Shown: positions 10,922 to 22,228, counted from the stretch's first letter. The stretch is DNA of 64,000 bases from Gigaspora margarita (GCA_009809945.1 WTPW01001261.1:86596-150595), one strand, 5' to 3'. Numbers and translations: made by a program. The notes: generated from the letters alone by a model not told the origin.

Positions 10922-11699
10922 TAGTAATGCTCTAACCAAGCAACTAACCCAAACTTTAACTTTAATTTATTACTTTAATTCCTTCACATTTATTTGATTG
11001 TTTTGATTTTTTTGATTTTTACATTATATCTGTTCTCAAAATATGATTGGTTTGTGCCACAAAGAGTCACATGACTAGAAAATTTTTGTGGGATAGCTAC
11101 TATAGTCTGATGTTGGTCTCAGTGTTTATTTTTCATATACCTGCATTTGTGCGGATCCAATCAAATTTTGAAATAAAGCAATTTGATTGGATCCGCACAT
11201 GTGCACGCACATGCGCACACCATAAAAAATTTGGGATAATCAAAATTTATGTTCTCTGATTGGTTAATTCTCATGTGCCATGTCACGTTACTGCAAAAGT
11301 GTCTAGACCCCTGGTGGGTTAAAGTTCTACACTAGCTGCCATACCTGCTGACATTTTTTCTTGGTGTCACTTATTTTATATACTAGTGTTTCGGGCGAAA
11401 TCTATTTCCAAAATCCAAAAGGTGAAACTAAAATGCTCCCAAAGGTGAAATAAATCTGAAATTTCTGAAATTTCTGAAATGGGCGAAACTTCTGAAATCT
11501 GGTAAAACCTCCAAAACCCAGTGAAACCGAAATAGCGAAATTTATAAAACTTTTTCAAATTTTTTTTCTTACTTTTTTGGATTTCTATTGTTGTATTACA
11601 GAATTATAAGTTAATTCATAATTTATTTTGTAATTACTAACATTAATCCCATGCGTTGTTATGGATAAAATGGTCAAAAATGTATCGCTACGATGCAAA

Positions 11700-12165
11700 A
11701 GACGATAAAAAGGCAGTTTGCCAGAGGTGTGACTTGGTGATTTATCTAATTTAGTATAAAATGCGACTTTGTCGTGACTATAATTTGGGGTTTGTATACT
11801 TTATTTATTATTATATAGATAATCTGAAGATTATTCTCCTCATGAGAGATAAAACAATCCTTCTTTTTATACTTTACAAATATTATGGGAATCACTAATC
11901 TAACATTATAGAATATTATAGAAACTACGAGATGAAAATCTTACGATACTCTATCTACGACGCTATCATATTATGCGTATCATATGATAGATTGTATGGT
12001 TTCTAAATCATTCCACCGAAGCTAAGCCCCGAGCCTGCATGATTGATTATGCACGATTAATTATATGCAGAATCGGTTATATTGTCAATTATGCGTCATA
12101 TGAAATGTGGCGCAGTATAAATTTGTGATCAGCATTACTTTTTGCCCGTGACAGTGTTGACGATA
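11700..12165 (+). repeat. Left arm of a large inverted pair (partner 17668-18062)
   Basis: From GAGGTGTGACTTGGTGATTT through TAAAACAATCCTTCTTTTTA, the AACATTATAGAATATTATAG region and TTTCTAAATCATTCC to TACTTTTTGCCCGTGACA, the sequence matches the reverse complement of 17668-18062 with moderate divergence. The arms are about 5.5 kb apart and enclose the NOA1-like pseudogene and the satellite. They may be two independent copies of one element or the ends of a larger one. Confidence 0.6.
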
Positions 12166-12469
12166 GTCACGCTAGGGTTATTATCGTGAGGATAACCTAT
12201 TTTGTGGCTTATATAAAAAAGTTATAGTATATAATTGTATGCAATGAAGATAGATATGCATGTGATAAATATTATAGGTACAGTACGTACATACGTACGT
12301 ATGCATGCAGCAGAGATTATAAAGATACATGTGGGAGTAAATGGTAAATCTCAGTGCTTTCTTACTTCGCTTGCCTTGTCATTTGTTCTCTTCGATGCCC
12401 GATTATAATCTGGCTCCCATCCCTCCCACCCTCTCTCTCATTCATTGCACCTAGCGCCCTGCCTGTTGT

Positions 12470-12800
12470 CATGTGTAATGAGTTGAATGCGCCGCACCAT
12501 AGCGTGGGCTCGAACTCGCTATTTTATGTGAACGTTATCATGTGTACCGAGTTGAAGCATGGGGTCAACTCGCTACACTTATAAAAGTTAATATTGTCAT
12601 GTGTAAAGAGTTGAATGCGCCGCTATATAAAAATTGAAATCATGTGTAATGAGATGAATGCGCCGCACCATAGCGTGGGCTCGAACTCACTATTATAAAA
12701 ATTGATGTTGTATGTAATGAGTGAATGTGCCACATCATAAGCGTGGGCTTGAACTTGCAAAAAAAAAAAAAAAAAAAACAGAATGCGCCACACCTTAGCG
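12470..12800 (+). repeat. Tandem array with a tRNA box-B-like motif
   Basis: Five to six diverged units of about 55-75 bases, built on GTGTAATGAGTTGAATGCGC and CATAGCGTGGGCTCGAACTC. GGCTCGAACTC resembles the tRNA box B (GGTTCGAANTC), but no full tRNA fold is seen. A poly A run of 20 lies at 12759-12778. The open frames here follow the repeat. Confidence 0.6.
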
Positions 12801-13739
12801 TTGGCGATCCTCAATTATGCTTCGTCACCTGAGCATATCACATGTACATAGAGTTGTTATGAGCACAATATGTAATAGCAGAAGAGAAAGTGATGAAGTG
12901 GAGCACTACTCCCATCATGTATCTTCATAATGTCTAATAAAGACAGCGTTTAATATGAAATCCGAGCAAGAATAATTGATTCTCTCTATCTCTTAATACA
13001 GTGAGTAGGCAACTTAGCTTGCCAAAACATTGTAATATGTGAAATATAATACGAAGAATAATACTAGGTAAAATAGCTTAACTTATATATAATTTCAAAT
13101 ATTTATTTAAAATTTACAATATTAAATATTTATTTAAAATTTATAGTATTAAATATATTTAAGGTAAAAAAAATATAATTTAGTAAAATATTTATTTAAA
13201 ATTTATAGTATTCATATATTTAAGATAAAAAAATATACATAATTTAAAATAAAAGGAAAAAATCTTAACTATATATAATAATATAAAATAAAATTTATAA
13301 AATTTAAAATATAATATAAAATTTATAAATATATAAGATAAAAATTTTAAAAATACATAAATAATAGATAAGTTTATTAGAATTAGGATTTGCAAAAATT
13401 AATAAAAAATAAAGAAAATGGTCGCTATTCACATGTTGCGGATATATATAAGTGTCATGCTCCGTTTCACTACGCTCTAGGTATTTTTTCCAATAAAATT
13501 TCTATATTAGATTTCGGAACTTTCGGTTTCGCCAATTTTCGGATATTTCGCCAGGTTTCGGACATTTCGCCAGGTTTCGGACATTTCGCCAGTTTCGCCA
13601 GTTTCGGATTATCGGATTTTCAGGCTTTGGGCGAAACATATTTCGCCCTATTTCGAAAATTTCGCCCGAAACACTATTATATACACAAACTGGCCAATCC
13701 AACTTTTCTAGTGCCATAATCCTGTATTTGCTGAAATAT

Positions 13740-14905
13740 CACAATGAAGGGTACAACGAAAGATGTGGAAGGTTGAAAGAATATTTTGTCATCATTGTTA
13801 TATTTTACTTTAAGTGGCTAGTGATACATGGCAAGAATCATTAACTACCGATAAATCAATATTGTTATTTTTGAAAAAGAAGGATGATGCTATAATCGTT
13901 ACAATAGTAGATATTTTTGATTTTCTAGGATCACTTTAAGAAAACTTTGATCGATACATACAAACAAAATATTTTAGTTGCAAACAAGATGGACCTTATT
14001 CCTAATGACATAACGTGATCGAATCCAACTTATATAAGAAATACAAAAAATTTAGTTTCACAAATATCAGTGACATATTTCTTATAAGCGCAAAAAAAAT
14101 TTGGTAAGTTCAAAAACGATGTCCACAATTCGATGATATTTATTTTATTTGGAAAACGGATATTGGAAAATCTGAATTAATAGTTTTTAAAGATGCATGG
14201 TAGTTGATCGTGACGAATAAAGTGACATACAACTATGGGAATGTTAGTATTACCGTTGACAGTATTCAAAGAAACTTTTAGGGTTAATCCGAAAGGATTT
14301 CATTTTCCACAAACAAGTCGACATTTATTTGATACTCCAGGGATCATAAATGAGTGTCAGCTAATCTTTTAATTGAGAAAGGATTGAAAATCACTATTCC
14401 TCAAAAGACATTAACCCGTTAACTTTCGTTTTAACATCAGGTAAATTCACATTAAATAAATTGACACTTTATTTTAATTAGAGGTGCGAGCTATAAACTA
14501 TTATATAGTTATAATAAATAAAAACTGTATATTGTAAAACTGTAGTTTTAAAATAAACTATATACAGTTATTTATATGTATTGTAATTTATGGATCTCTA
14601 GTTTTAATAAAAGAAGGTCTTAGGAGAATAGATTATGTAGAATGACAAAAAATTACCGTATTTAGTAGATTAAACCCTCATTTTACATCTGTAAGACGCG
14701 CAGATATTTCGGTAGATGATCAACCATTTTTATAACCACCAATATTTTAAGGAATTTCCGGCAATGATTAAAGAATTAAGAAAATATACGATGAAAGGTA
14801 TACCAGGAACAAGATGTGGTATTTTCAGAAGTTGGTTGGGTTTCATTTGATGATAAGGCTGTTATTGATGTTTGGCCACTAAATGGAATAACAATTTAGA
14901 GATCT
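13740..14905 (+). pseudogene. Decayed NOA1/YqeH-type circularly permuted GTPase
   Basis: Fragments in all three forward frames read like a NOA1/YqeH GTPase, a family involved in mitochondrial or bacterial ribosome assembly. In order there are VDIFDFLGS-like sequence (about 13905-13935), LVANKMDLIPND with the G4 motif NKxD (about 13975-14010), LFDTPGIINECQ with the G3 motif DxxG (about 14325-14360), RIDYVE (about 14617-14634), LNPHFTSVRRAD (about 14670-14705) and a C-terminal GWVSFDD...VIDVWPLNG (about 14832-14890). G4 lying before G3 is the permuted order expected for this family. Many in-frame stops and several frame changes break it, and the P-loop is not recognisable. A hAT-like MITE (14479-14600) is inserted. 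It is a host-gene relic rather than a working gene; an active paralogue should exist elsewhere. Confidence 0.75.
14479..14600. mobile_element. hAT-like MITE inside the NOA1-like relic
   Basis: It begins TAGAGGTGC and ends GATCTCTA, with near-identical eight-base flanks ATTTTAAT (14471-14478) and GTTTTAAT (14601-14608). The middle is AT-rich and palindromic. The coding relic continues on both sides. Confidence 0.55.
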
Positions 14906-15055
14906 TATTAATTATTTTATCATAAGTATTAAGAACATTTATTAAAATATGGAAATAAAAATAATGAAACCAAATTCAGCACATACAGCAAATATAAAAA
15001 CCTTTATTAATAGATAGAATAAATATAGCAAGCAAGTTACTTATTTACCATTAGG

Positions 15056-15247
15056 TAGTGTTTGTACGTAGTCGATTTTGCATTGATTCGATTTTATCGC
15101 TTAGCCGATTTTCAAAAAATCGATTTAATCGATTTTATGTTGGATTATATTAAAAATTACAGTAATCAATAAAATTTAGGTCAGACTGATTTGATTCGGT
15201 GATTTAGATTTCTCCTCTTAGAAAGAGATTGGTAACTACTAACACTA
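15056..15247. mobile_element. 192-base hAT-like MITE
   Basis: An exact eight-base duplication CCATTAGG (15048-15055 and 15248-15255) surrounds ends TAGTGTTTGTA and the complement TAGTGTTAGTA. The interior repeats CGATTTT and TTAGCCGATTTT words. It is a smaller relative of 2653-3841. Confidence 0.75.
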
Positions 15248-15549
15248 CCATTAGGTCACGTAAAGTCAATTAATTGTTTCTCACAACATATGATGATTTT
15301 TTTATTTAGAAAAATATTAAAAAAAAAAACAATTTTTTCAAAACCTTATCACAAGTACCTATAATAAAATTTTGGATTGAAACTTTACAACTAATTAATT
15401 TTATATGTCCTTATATATAAATAATTACTCGCATTAATTTTCAGGCGCTTAACAATATATTATCTATTTTAGAAATACTATAGAAAATAAAAAAAAATTA
15501 GTTTCATTACTACTTAAATTCTACAGTAAAGGAAATAAATAGTTGAAAA

Positions 15550-16690
15550 AGAGGCTGACAACCACCAAGAGATAACTTGGATACCCTCCGGCTCATAATT
15601 TGACTCATAACTTCACCGCAAAGAGAGAGAGAGAGAGAAGGTCTGAAGCAAACATGAATCATCGGATCAACTGTTGCCGCCAATGCGATAACTGACCGTC
15701 ACAAACAGCTGTTAGTTGTCAAACGACTCATTAGAGCCAGGCCACTGAGCCTGAAACTAAGGGTCTCCTTGATAAAATACCAAGGGAAGTTTTCCTAGAA
15801 ACTTCGCATAGTCGTTCCCTCTTTATTTTAAAAACGAGGCTGACACCCACCAAGAGATAACTTGGATACCCTCCGACTCATAACTTGACTCATAACTTCA
15901 CCGCAAAGAGAGAGAGAGAGAGAAGGTCTGAANNNNNNNNNNNNNNNNNNNNNNNNNNNNNNNNNNNNNNNNNNNNNNNNNNNNNNNNNNNNNNNNNNNN
16001 NNNNNNNNNNNNNNNNNNNNNNNNNNNNNNNNNNNNNNNNNNNNNNNNNNNNNNNNNNNNNNNNNNNNNNNNNNNNNNNNNNNNNNNNNNNNNNNNNNNN
16101 NNNNNNNNNNNNNNNNNNNNNNNNNNNNNNNNNNNNNNNNNNNNNNNNNNNNNNNNNNNNNNNNNNNNNNNNNNNNNNNNNNNNNNNNNNNNNNNNNNNN
16201 NNNNNNNNNNNNNNNNNNNNNNNNNNNNNNNNNNNNNNNNNNNNNNNNNNNNNNNNNNNNNNNNNNNNNNNNNNNNNNNNNNNNNNNNNNNNNNNNNNNN
16301 NNNNNNNNNNNNNNNNNNNNNNNNNNNNNNNNNNNNNNNNNNNNNNNNNNNNNNNNNNNNNNNNNNNNNNNNNNNNNNNNNNNNNNNNNNNNNNNNNNNN
16401 NNGAGGCTGACACCCACCAAGAGATAACTTGGATACCCTCCGACTCATAGCTTGACTCATAACTTCACCGCAGAGAGAGAGAGAGAGAAAAGGTCTGAAG
16501 CAAACATGAATCATCTGGATCAACTGTTGCCGCCAATGCGACAACTGACCGTCACAAACAGTTGTTAGTTGTCAAACGACTCATTAGAGCCAGGCCACTG
16601 AGCCTGAAACTAAGGGTCTCCGATAAAATACCAAGGGAAGTTTTCGAAGAAACTTCGCATAGTCGTTCCCTCTTTATTTCAATGAAAACT
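15550..16690 (+). repeat. Approx. 285-base satellite, at least three units
   Basis: Units begin GAGGCTGACA(A/C)CCACCAAG at 15550, 15836 and 16403. The first and third units are complete, and the second is cut by the gap. Each has a GAGA run, GATCAACTGTTGCCGCCAAT and ATACCAAGGGAAGTTTTC. The spacing of 567 between units two and three is twice 283.5, so the gap should hide exactly one unit. The long frames across the gap are artefacts of N bases. Confidence 0.75.
15933..16402. other. Assembly gap (470 N)
   Basis: Unresolved bases inside the satellite array. Confidence 0.99.
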
Positions 16691-16699
16691 AATAGAAAA

Positions 16700-17660
16700 C
16701 CAAAGAATCATATCCCTGACTTACTTTGCTCAGAAGACAAAAATTTCCTTCTCTGTTACGATCAATAGCGCTTTATTTATGCGTGTTTGTGACGAAGCAC
16801 CCGCAAGACACGAAACTGGACGACGTCGAAAAAATGGCATAGGAAGAAGTACATTTGATTTGCTTTTACTAATTTTTGTCCGAAGCGTAGCGGAGGACTT
16901 CTACTACGCCAAACCATGCAATGTCTGTTAGCAACATCCAATCACAGGACATATGCTGGTTACACAACATATTGTTTACATCAGACTATATCAGATATAC
17001 TGTATATACAGTATATGCTTCGGACTCCTGATAACCTAGTTTTAGTAATTTTGACAATCAAAATTTAGAAAACGTGATATTCAAAACAAATGCCACCAAT
17101 GTTTTCCTGATCGTTTTACGTTACATCAAATTATGATCTTTTATTGGCCAATAATTAGTAAACAAATGATGTATTGCCTTTGGCTCATGCTTACGTTTAG
17201 GATCCTTGTGCTCCGTACTGAACATTAACGTGAAAAGTGTATATACAAAATATTCATTCCTTGTAACAATCCTACCATATTTAAGAAGCAATGGGGATTT
17301 TATTAATCCAAAGTCACCGAATAGAGAATTAAAACAGTAACATTAAAATTTATATAAGAGATGAGGATGAATTTGAATCATTATAAGAAATTATGCCAGA
17401 ATCAAAAAGAGTAAAATCAATTAATTTTAGCATAGGAACTGATGCAAATGCAGATGAAGTTCTGATGAAATAGAAAGACAAAGGTGAAGAGTTGGTGGAA
17501 ATATAGATTTCAAAACAATTAATGAAATAAAATCATATGATTCCTAAGCATTAATAACCATCTAATTATAAATCGCGTAACCTCCCTACACGTTGTTCAC
17601 CTACACGTTGTTCACAATACGAGTATTGTTTTTTTATGATAGAAGGGCACCCGTTTCCAC
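16700..17660. other. No intact gene; small inverted and coding-like scraps
   Basis: CCGAAGCGTAGCGGAGGAC (about 16880) and GCTTCGGACTCC (about 17017) look like ends of a small inverted element, with a TATACTGTATATACAGTATA palindrome between. At 17355-17530 a scrap rich in Asp and Glu codons is broken by stops. Neither could be assigned. Confidence 0.3.
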
Positions 17661-17667
17661 TTCTATG

Positions 17668-18062
17668 TAATGTCACGGGCAAAAAGTAATGCCGATCACA
17701 AATTTATACTGTGCCACATTTCATGTGACATCCGATTTGATATAATTGATTATATTAGTAATCGTGCATAATCGATCATGCATGCTCGGGGCTCGGCGTA
17801 CGGCGTAATGATTTAGAAACATTCCAACCTCTAGTATAATAGACATATTATGATAGCGTCGTAGNTAGANTATCGTATGATTTTAATCTCGTAGTTTCCA
17901 TAATATTCCATAATGTTAGATTAGAGAATCCCATAACATTTGTAAAGTATAAAAAGAAGGATTGTTTTATCTATTAGAAGGAGATTAATCTTCGGATTAG
18001 GATACACAAGTCACGTTTATAGTAAATCGGGTTAAATCACTAAGTCACGCCTCTGGCGAGCC
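17668..18062 (-). repeat. Right arm of the large inverted pair
   Basis: Reverse-complement partner of 11700-12165, running from TGTCACGGGCAAAAAG to AAATCACTAAGTCACGCCTC. Two isolated N bases (17865 and 17870) fall in it. Its outer end stops about 20 bases from the stop codon of the gene at 18080-20090. Confidence 0.6.
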
Positions 18063-18079
18063 GCCTTCGTATAACCTTT

Positions 18080-20090
18080 TTAATCGTAAAAATAAGGAAC
18101 GTCGAATTTACCCCGTAACAGTAATCTCGCTGCTTCGATTGCTAAATCATTTCGGATTCTTTCAATATTATTAAGAGTTAACTACAATGAGAAAAAGAAA
18201 TTAGTCGAAAGAATTTTATATATATTTAGTGCATGAAAAATGTAAACGAGCAGAAAACAAACCTCGACTCGTAATAATGTTATAACCAATTTTTCTAGCA
18301 TGAGAAGTTGCTTATTTGATTGTGGCAACTTCGTTCTTTTTATTAAATCTAGTCTCCATAGATCTTTTGCCTTCCAATCCATGGCATATACATCATAAAA
18401 AAATCCTATATTGATATAAATCTCAAATAGATAAGCCAAAAATTGAACGATTCATATTTCTAATGTAAATAGTTTTTCAGACAAATCTTACCATATGAGT
18501 GTACACCGAGTGTGTATAATTTTTTAAAATGATTACATTCTATACCATTAATATCCTGACCGTCCCGTAGCAACACATCACGTATTGCTACCATCATATC
18601 GACTTTATCATTCCATTTCTTGGATTTCATGCTTCCGGTAGGCCGCCTGAACGTAATCCAATCACTGCTTCGAATCCATCTCGCGTGACTCTAAAGTCAC
18701 ATTTTTGACCGATCAGAGACCTATCTGTTGGATTCATTTTTGAATTAGCAATAACAGCCGATGCTAAGCTTTCGATTTCCCCCTAAAAATGTTAAATATC
18801 GCTAATATAAATATAATTATTATAAAAAATTCTGTAAACAACCCAAATTTCAATATATTTACTTGTCATATATAGACTTCATGTCATATGTTAAGATGCC
18901 TTTTGATATCATATTCGTGAAGTGGTTTGAAAATGATGCTTCCGAGACAGATGATTGAAGTCTCGCCAACTGATAGGAACTTCAATATAATAGAAATCAT
19001 ACATTCGTGCAAGTTTCTTAAGAGAAAAATGGGCATAGTGAACTTACTAATTTGTGATGAGTCTTCGTATTAAATTAATTTTCGGTTTGCCCTTTAGTCA
19101 AAATGCAAATAATAATAATTTATTAATTCATATAAGTAAAATCTGGGGATTTCTCTAAAATAAAAATTCGGTCATGCAATGTCATACCTCGATTATGCAC
19201 TTTTCAACGTTTGTGATTATGTCATCGACCTCATTATTAATAGCCTTATGAATTCGAATATAATTAGGTCATCGAATAAACAAGATGAAACAAAAAATGA
19301 TAGCTCTTGTTACCTCCTGAATTTTATCAAATAAATCGCATAAATCATTTTTATCGTCAATTTCTTTGAATTCGACCGTTTGGTCAAAATCACTTTTCAT
19401 TTCTGACCACTCAACGTCAGTGAAGAGCTTCTTTGTCTTCGCCTGATAAATCAAGTATGCCAAAAAAATGGGGCTAGCAAGCAGCAAATATTGAGAATGT
19501 AAGTTGCAAAAAAAAAAACTAAAATATATGCTTTTGCACTTGGGATTTTTGATTTTAATGTCTTAAGAACTTGAGAAACGTTTTTGCCTGTTGACTTAAG
19601 TATCCATTCTTCAAAATGCTATTAGGAAAACACAATAAACAATATAAGGTACGCGAGAACCTCTTCATTCGTGACATCTTTATTATTGTTATCTGAAGTT
19701 TCGCCAAAATTAAAATCTTGAATCTTGTAAAGACAAATCTTTAGTAACATATTTTAAACCATAAAAAAAAAAAAAAAAAAAAAAGTGCATATAAGTACAA
19801 ACCAATCTGGCTATGACTTCTTCTTCTTCTTCATGGAGGTTTTTATCGGGTGAAACTTTGCTACCCTCCATTGTTCGCTTTTCACATTCTGAAACATAGA
19901 ATTCGGTATATATCTTTTCACAACTGTTTTTCACAGCAGAGCCTTCAAAGATCTCACAGTTGCTGAGCAAGTCTTTACAGAACGTATTTATTGCAATGGG
20001 AGCTTTTCTGACAATGTCAGTTGCAATAAGTTTCAGAGATGCTCGCAGGAAAGAAATCTGTGCCAGGTTCGTGACACAGCAAAAGTTCGG
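18080..20090 (-). CDS. Multi-exon gene of an unnamed, apparently lineage-expanded family; integrity uncertain
   Basis: I do not recognise a function. Exons joined by GT-AG introns in consistent phase: up to 19803 (with KAPIAINTFCKDLLSNCEIF and an acidic HEEEEEVIARL end), 19723-19661, 19618-19520 (HFEEWILKSTGKNVSQVLKT), 19442-19314 (TDVEWSEMKSDFDQTVEF) and 19244-19188 (AINNEVDDIITNVEKC). A possible piece follows at 18969-18863, then 18782-18492 (GQKCDFRVTRDGFEAVIG ... WNDKVDMMVAIRDVLL), 18405-18263 (VYAMDWKAKDLWRLDLIKRT) and 18181-18080, ending in TAA. The last three join cleanly. One base appears missing in 18782-18492 around 18630, and the 18969-18863 piece does not join in frame. It is therefore either a young pseudogene or a gene with sequence errors. 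The 5' end is lost in repeats near 20090. The layout resembles a family with many copies in Rhizophagus (from memory, unverified). Confidence 0.5.
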
Positions 20091-20099
20091 TTATATTAG

Positions 20100-20560
20100 G
20101 ATTAGGGTAAGGGTCATGTATCGATAGAAAGTTTATATAGTAAAACCGCCCAACAAAAATTTTTAGTTAGAGCACTAAAGGGTTTTTTATGCAATTTCAA
20201 GAAATAATTGGTTTGAAATTTTCTGATCGTGTTACGTTACACCTGATCTTTGAATCTGATTTGTGGATTAGAAGGTCTACGTCACAATGATCGACATAAC
20301 CTGACACAGATTTCTTATCAGTAACACAGAAGCGATAACCTTACAGCATTAGGGTTAGGGCTTGTACAAAGATTGGAGTTAACAATATATATAGTAAAAT
20401 TGCACAAGGAAATTCTTTGTTAGAGCGCTAAAGGTGGTTTCCTATACAAATTTTTGAGTTATAAGCGATTTTTGTTTTTGTTTTGAATTTGCCTGATCGT
20501 GCTACGTTAGTGTAACGTTGCATGAAGTATGATTGGCTTATGCCACGTTTTTGGTCACGT
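20100..20560 (+). repeat. Two direct copies of a dispersed TTAGGG-bearing unit
   Basis: Two units of about 220-245 bases repeat: a TTAGGGTTAGGG-like start, a 'TATAGTAAAA(C/T)' block, GTTAGAGC(A/G)CTAAAGG and CCTGATCGTG(C/T)TACGTTA. Relatives are at 35740-35990, 44750-44890 and 62860-63080. The first copy cuts the 5' side of the gene at 18080-20090. Class unknown. Confidence 0.5.
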
Positions 20561-20737
20561 TACCGATAATTTTGGAAACCCGCATATTTCACATAAAATA
20601 TGCGATTTCGCATAATTTAAAGAAATCCACATAATTTATCCATCCTCTAATATAAAGAAATTTCTATTGGCCAATTGACGTTACACAGATTAAGTTGCAC
20701 AGTATGTGGTATCAACCACGCCAGGGGTCTAGACACT

Positions 20738-21065
20738 TTTGCAGTAATGTGACGTGGCGCATGAAAATTAACCAATCGGAGAACGTAAATTTTGATCTTC
20801 TCGGATCAGTCTGACATCAAAACAAAACACGTATACAAGAAGAAAAAAAGAGAAAAAAGCGAAAATACTCAAAAACTGGTGTTTAAATCGGCCTTAAAAA
20901 CCAGATAAAAATGTCCAGAACACAATTTTACATATAAATAGTGGCCTTCTAAGTCTATATATACAAACCCTAACCCTAACCTTAACATAAAGCCAAAAAG
21001 TTAATCCGAATGACGCCACACCACGTGATGGTCACGTTATTGCAAAAGTGTCTAGACTTCTGGAG
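20738..21065. mobile_element. TIR element with GTCTAGACACTTTTGCA ends
   Basis: CAGGGGTCTAGACACTTTTG continuing into CAGTAATGTGACGTGG at the left is mirrored at the right (CACGTTATTGCAAAAGTGTC and TAGACTTCTG). CAGGG ends would suit hAT, but the flanking bases do not show a duplication. The interior has CTAACCCTAACC. The larger reversed relative is 9995-11312. Confidence 0.5.
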
Positions 21066-21083
21066 GGGCCATGTAGTATCAAG

Positions 21084-21357
21084 TAGTGATTTAAGCCACA
21101 TGGTTTTAGTCGGCCAGCCAACTAAATCATCGGCTAAGCAGCTGGCTAACGGCTAACTACTGGCCTGCATTTGGAATATTTCGGGATATTTGACCTGTAC
21201 TTTGGACTTTATGTCCATTTATTTTCCTTTTCAGAATTTATTGGATTCTTATTAATAGTTAGCTTTTAGCCGCATTAGCCAGCCGATCACATTACATCTG
21301 CAGCTTAGCCGGCTAAGCCAGCTTAGCTGCAGCTACATTAGCTGGCTTAAATCACTA
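21084..21357. mobile_element. hAT-like MITE of GGCTAAGCC words
   Basis: The ends TAGTGATTTAAGCCA match exactly when inverted. An exact eight-base duplication GTATCAAG lies on both sides (21076-21083 and 21358-21365). The interior reiterates GGCTAA, GCCAGC and AGCCGG in both orientations near each end. Confidence 0.8.
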
Positions 21358-22066
21358 GTATCAAGTCAGCCTATATTATACTCTAACGTTGAGTAGGATC
21401 ATGTGAATAATGCTGGCTAAACTATCATAGTATCTACACTTTAAATTAATAGATCCGAATGTAGTAACAATTATTTATTATACCGGAGCTTTTAAAGCAT
21501 TGGTATAATGTTTATATGCCAACACACCATTGGTTGTACAATGTAAGTTACATAATGTACATACATACATACTTGTAATTTTTGGCATGGGCAAAATTAG
21601 AACACAAAAAAATTTCTAGTAAAATTTTGTGCTTGTAGATTAAGGATAAAATCTTGCAATTAGATTAGAGTTCAAAAATATTATTTGTATAATAACACGT
21701 AAAAACAGTTTCATAGACTAAATTGTTGGTTATAAACATTTGTCTTGCATTACAGCAGATTTTGATATTTGGGCAACAAAAATTTTAACCCTAATCCTGG
21801 GGTCCGCATAATTCATATAATTTGTAATTTACCGGATGCATAATTTGGCATTTACCAGATCATAATCCTAAACACCCTAGTCTACAGACACATACTGGTT
21901 ATGTGATATTTTATCTTAAGTATACATACCAAAATAATAATTTTTTTGATTTAAAAAATGATATGTTAAGCTTTTGTACTAAGATAACTTCCTTTATCAT
22001 TCTAATAAAGATGGTTCTCCTGGGTTTTCCAGTTCTAATAGTGATGATATTATTAAAATCTAATTA

Positions 22067-22228
22067 GGGCACTGACATTTATTAGGTAATATTTTAGAGG
22101 GTGGGGGTCAAGAAAAATCTTACCTTAGTTAAATTTGATTGGCTAAAATTCTATTTATAGATCTTATCTGGGGGTAGGGGGGTAAGCCCCTATAGTAAAT
22201 GAATATTAGGTAATAAATGTCAGCGCCC
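22067..22228. mobile_element. 162-base Harbinger-like MITE
   Basis: Ends GGGCACTGACATTTATTA and the complement GGGCGCTGACATTTATTA, with TTA on both sides (22064-22066 and 22229-22231). This is the uninterrupted relative of 1829-2277. Confidence 0.65.

Larger units (their letters stand above)
9995..11312 (-). repeat. Expanded inverted relative of the 20738-21065 element
   Basis: The right edge GTCACGTTACTGCAAAAGTG (11282-11301, running on to TCTAGACCCCTGG) and the left part TTAACTTTTTGGCTTTATA with TTAGGGTTAGGGTTTAGGG match, in reverse, the 328-base element at 20738-21065. The copy here is enlarged by other repeats: a unit at 10040-10200, a foldback at 10515-10770 and a MITE at 10788-10921. 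Non-coding; the frame at 11047-11259 is incidental. Confidence 0.5.
11384..13676. mobile_element. 2.3 kb hAT-like element of GAAAC/TTTCG words, split by a nested insertion
   Basis: The left end TAGTGTTTCGGGCGAAAT is repeated exactly inverted at the right end. An exact eight-base duplication TTATATAC lies outside both (11376-11383 and 13677-13684). The outer 160 and 180 bases reiterate TTCTGAAAT, GGGCGAAA and TTTCGCCAG-type words. The middle, roughly 11550-13440, is foreign: one arm of an inverted pair (11700-12160), a tandem array (12470-12800) and AT-rich DNA. No transposase frame is visible. Confidence 0.75.

Noticed and set aside
12470-12800. Possible CRISPR-like array
   Set aside because: Units are degenerate, vary in length and have no constant repeat with unique spacers; the context is a eukaryotic nuclear scaffold.
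15828-16544. Long open frames of 171-238 codons on both strands
   Set aside because: They run through the 470-base N gap; the real residues are only the satellite read in frame.
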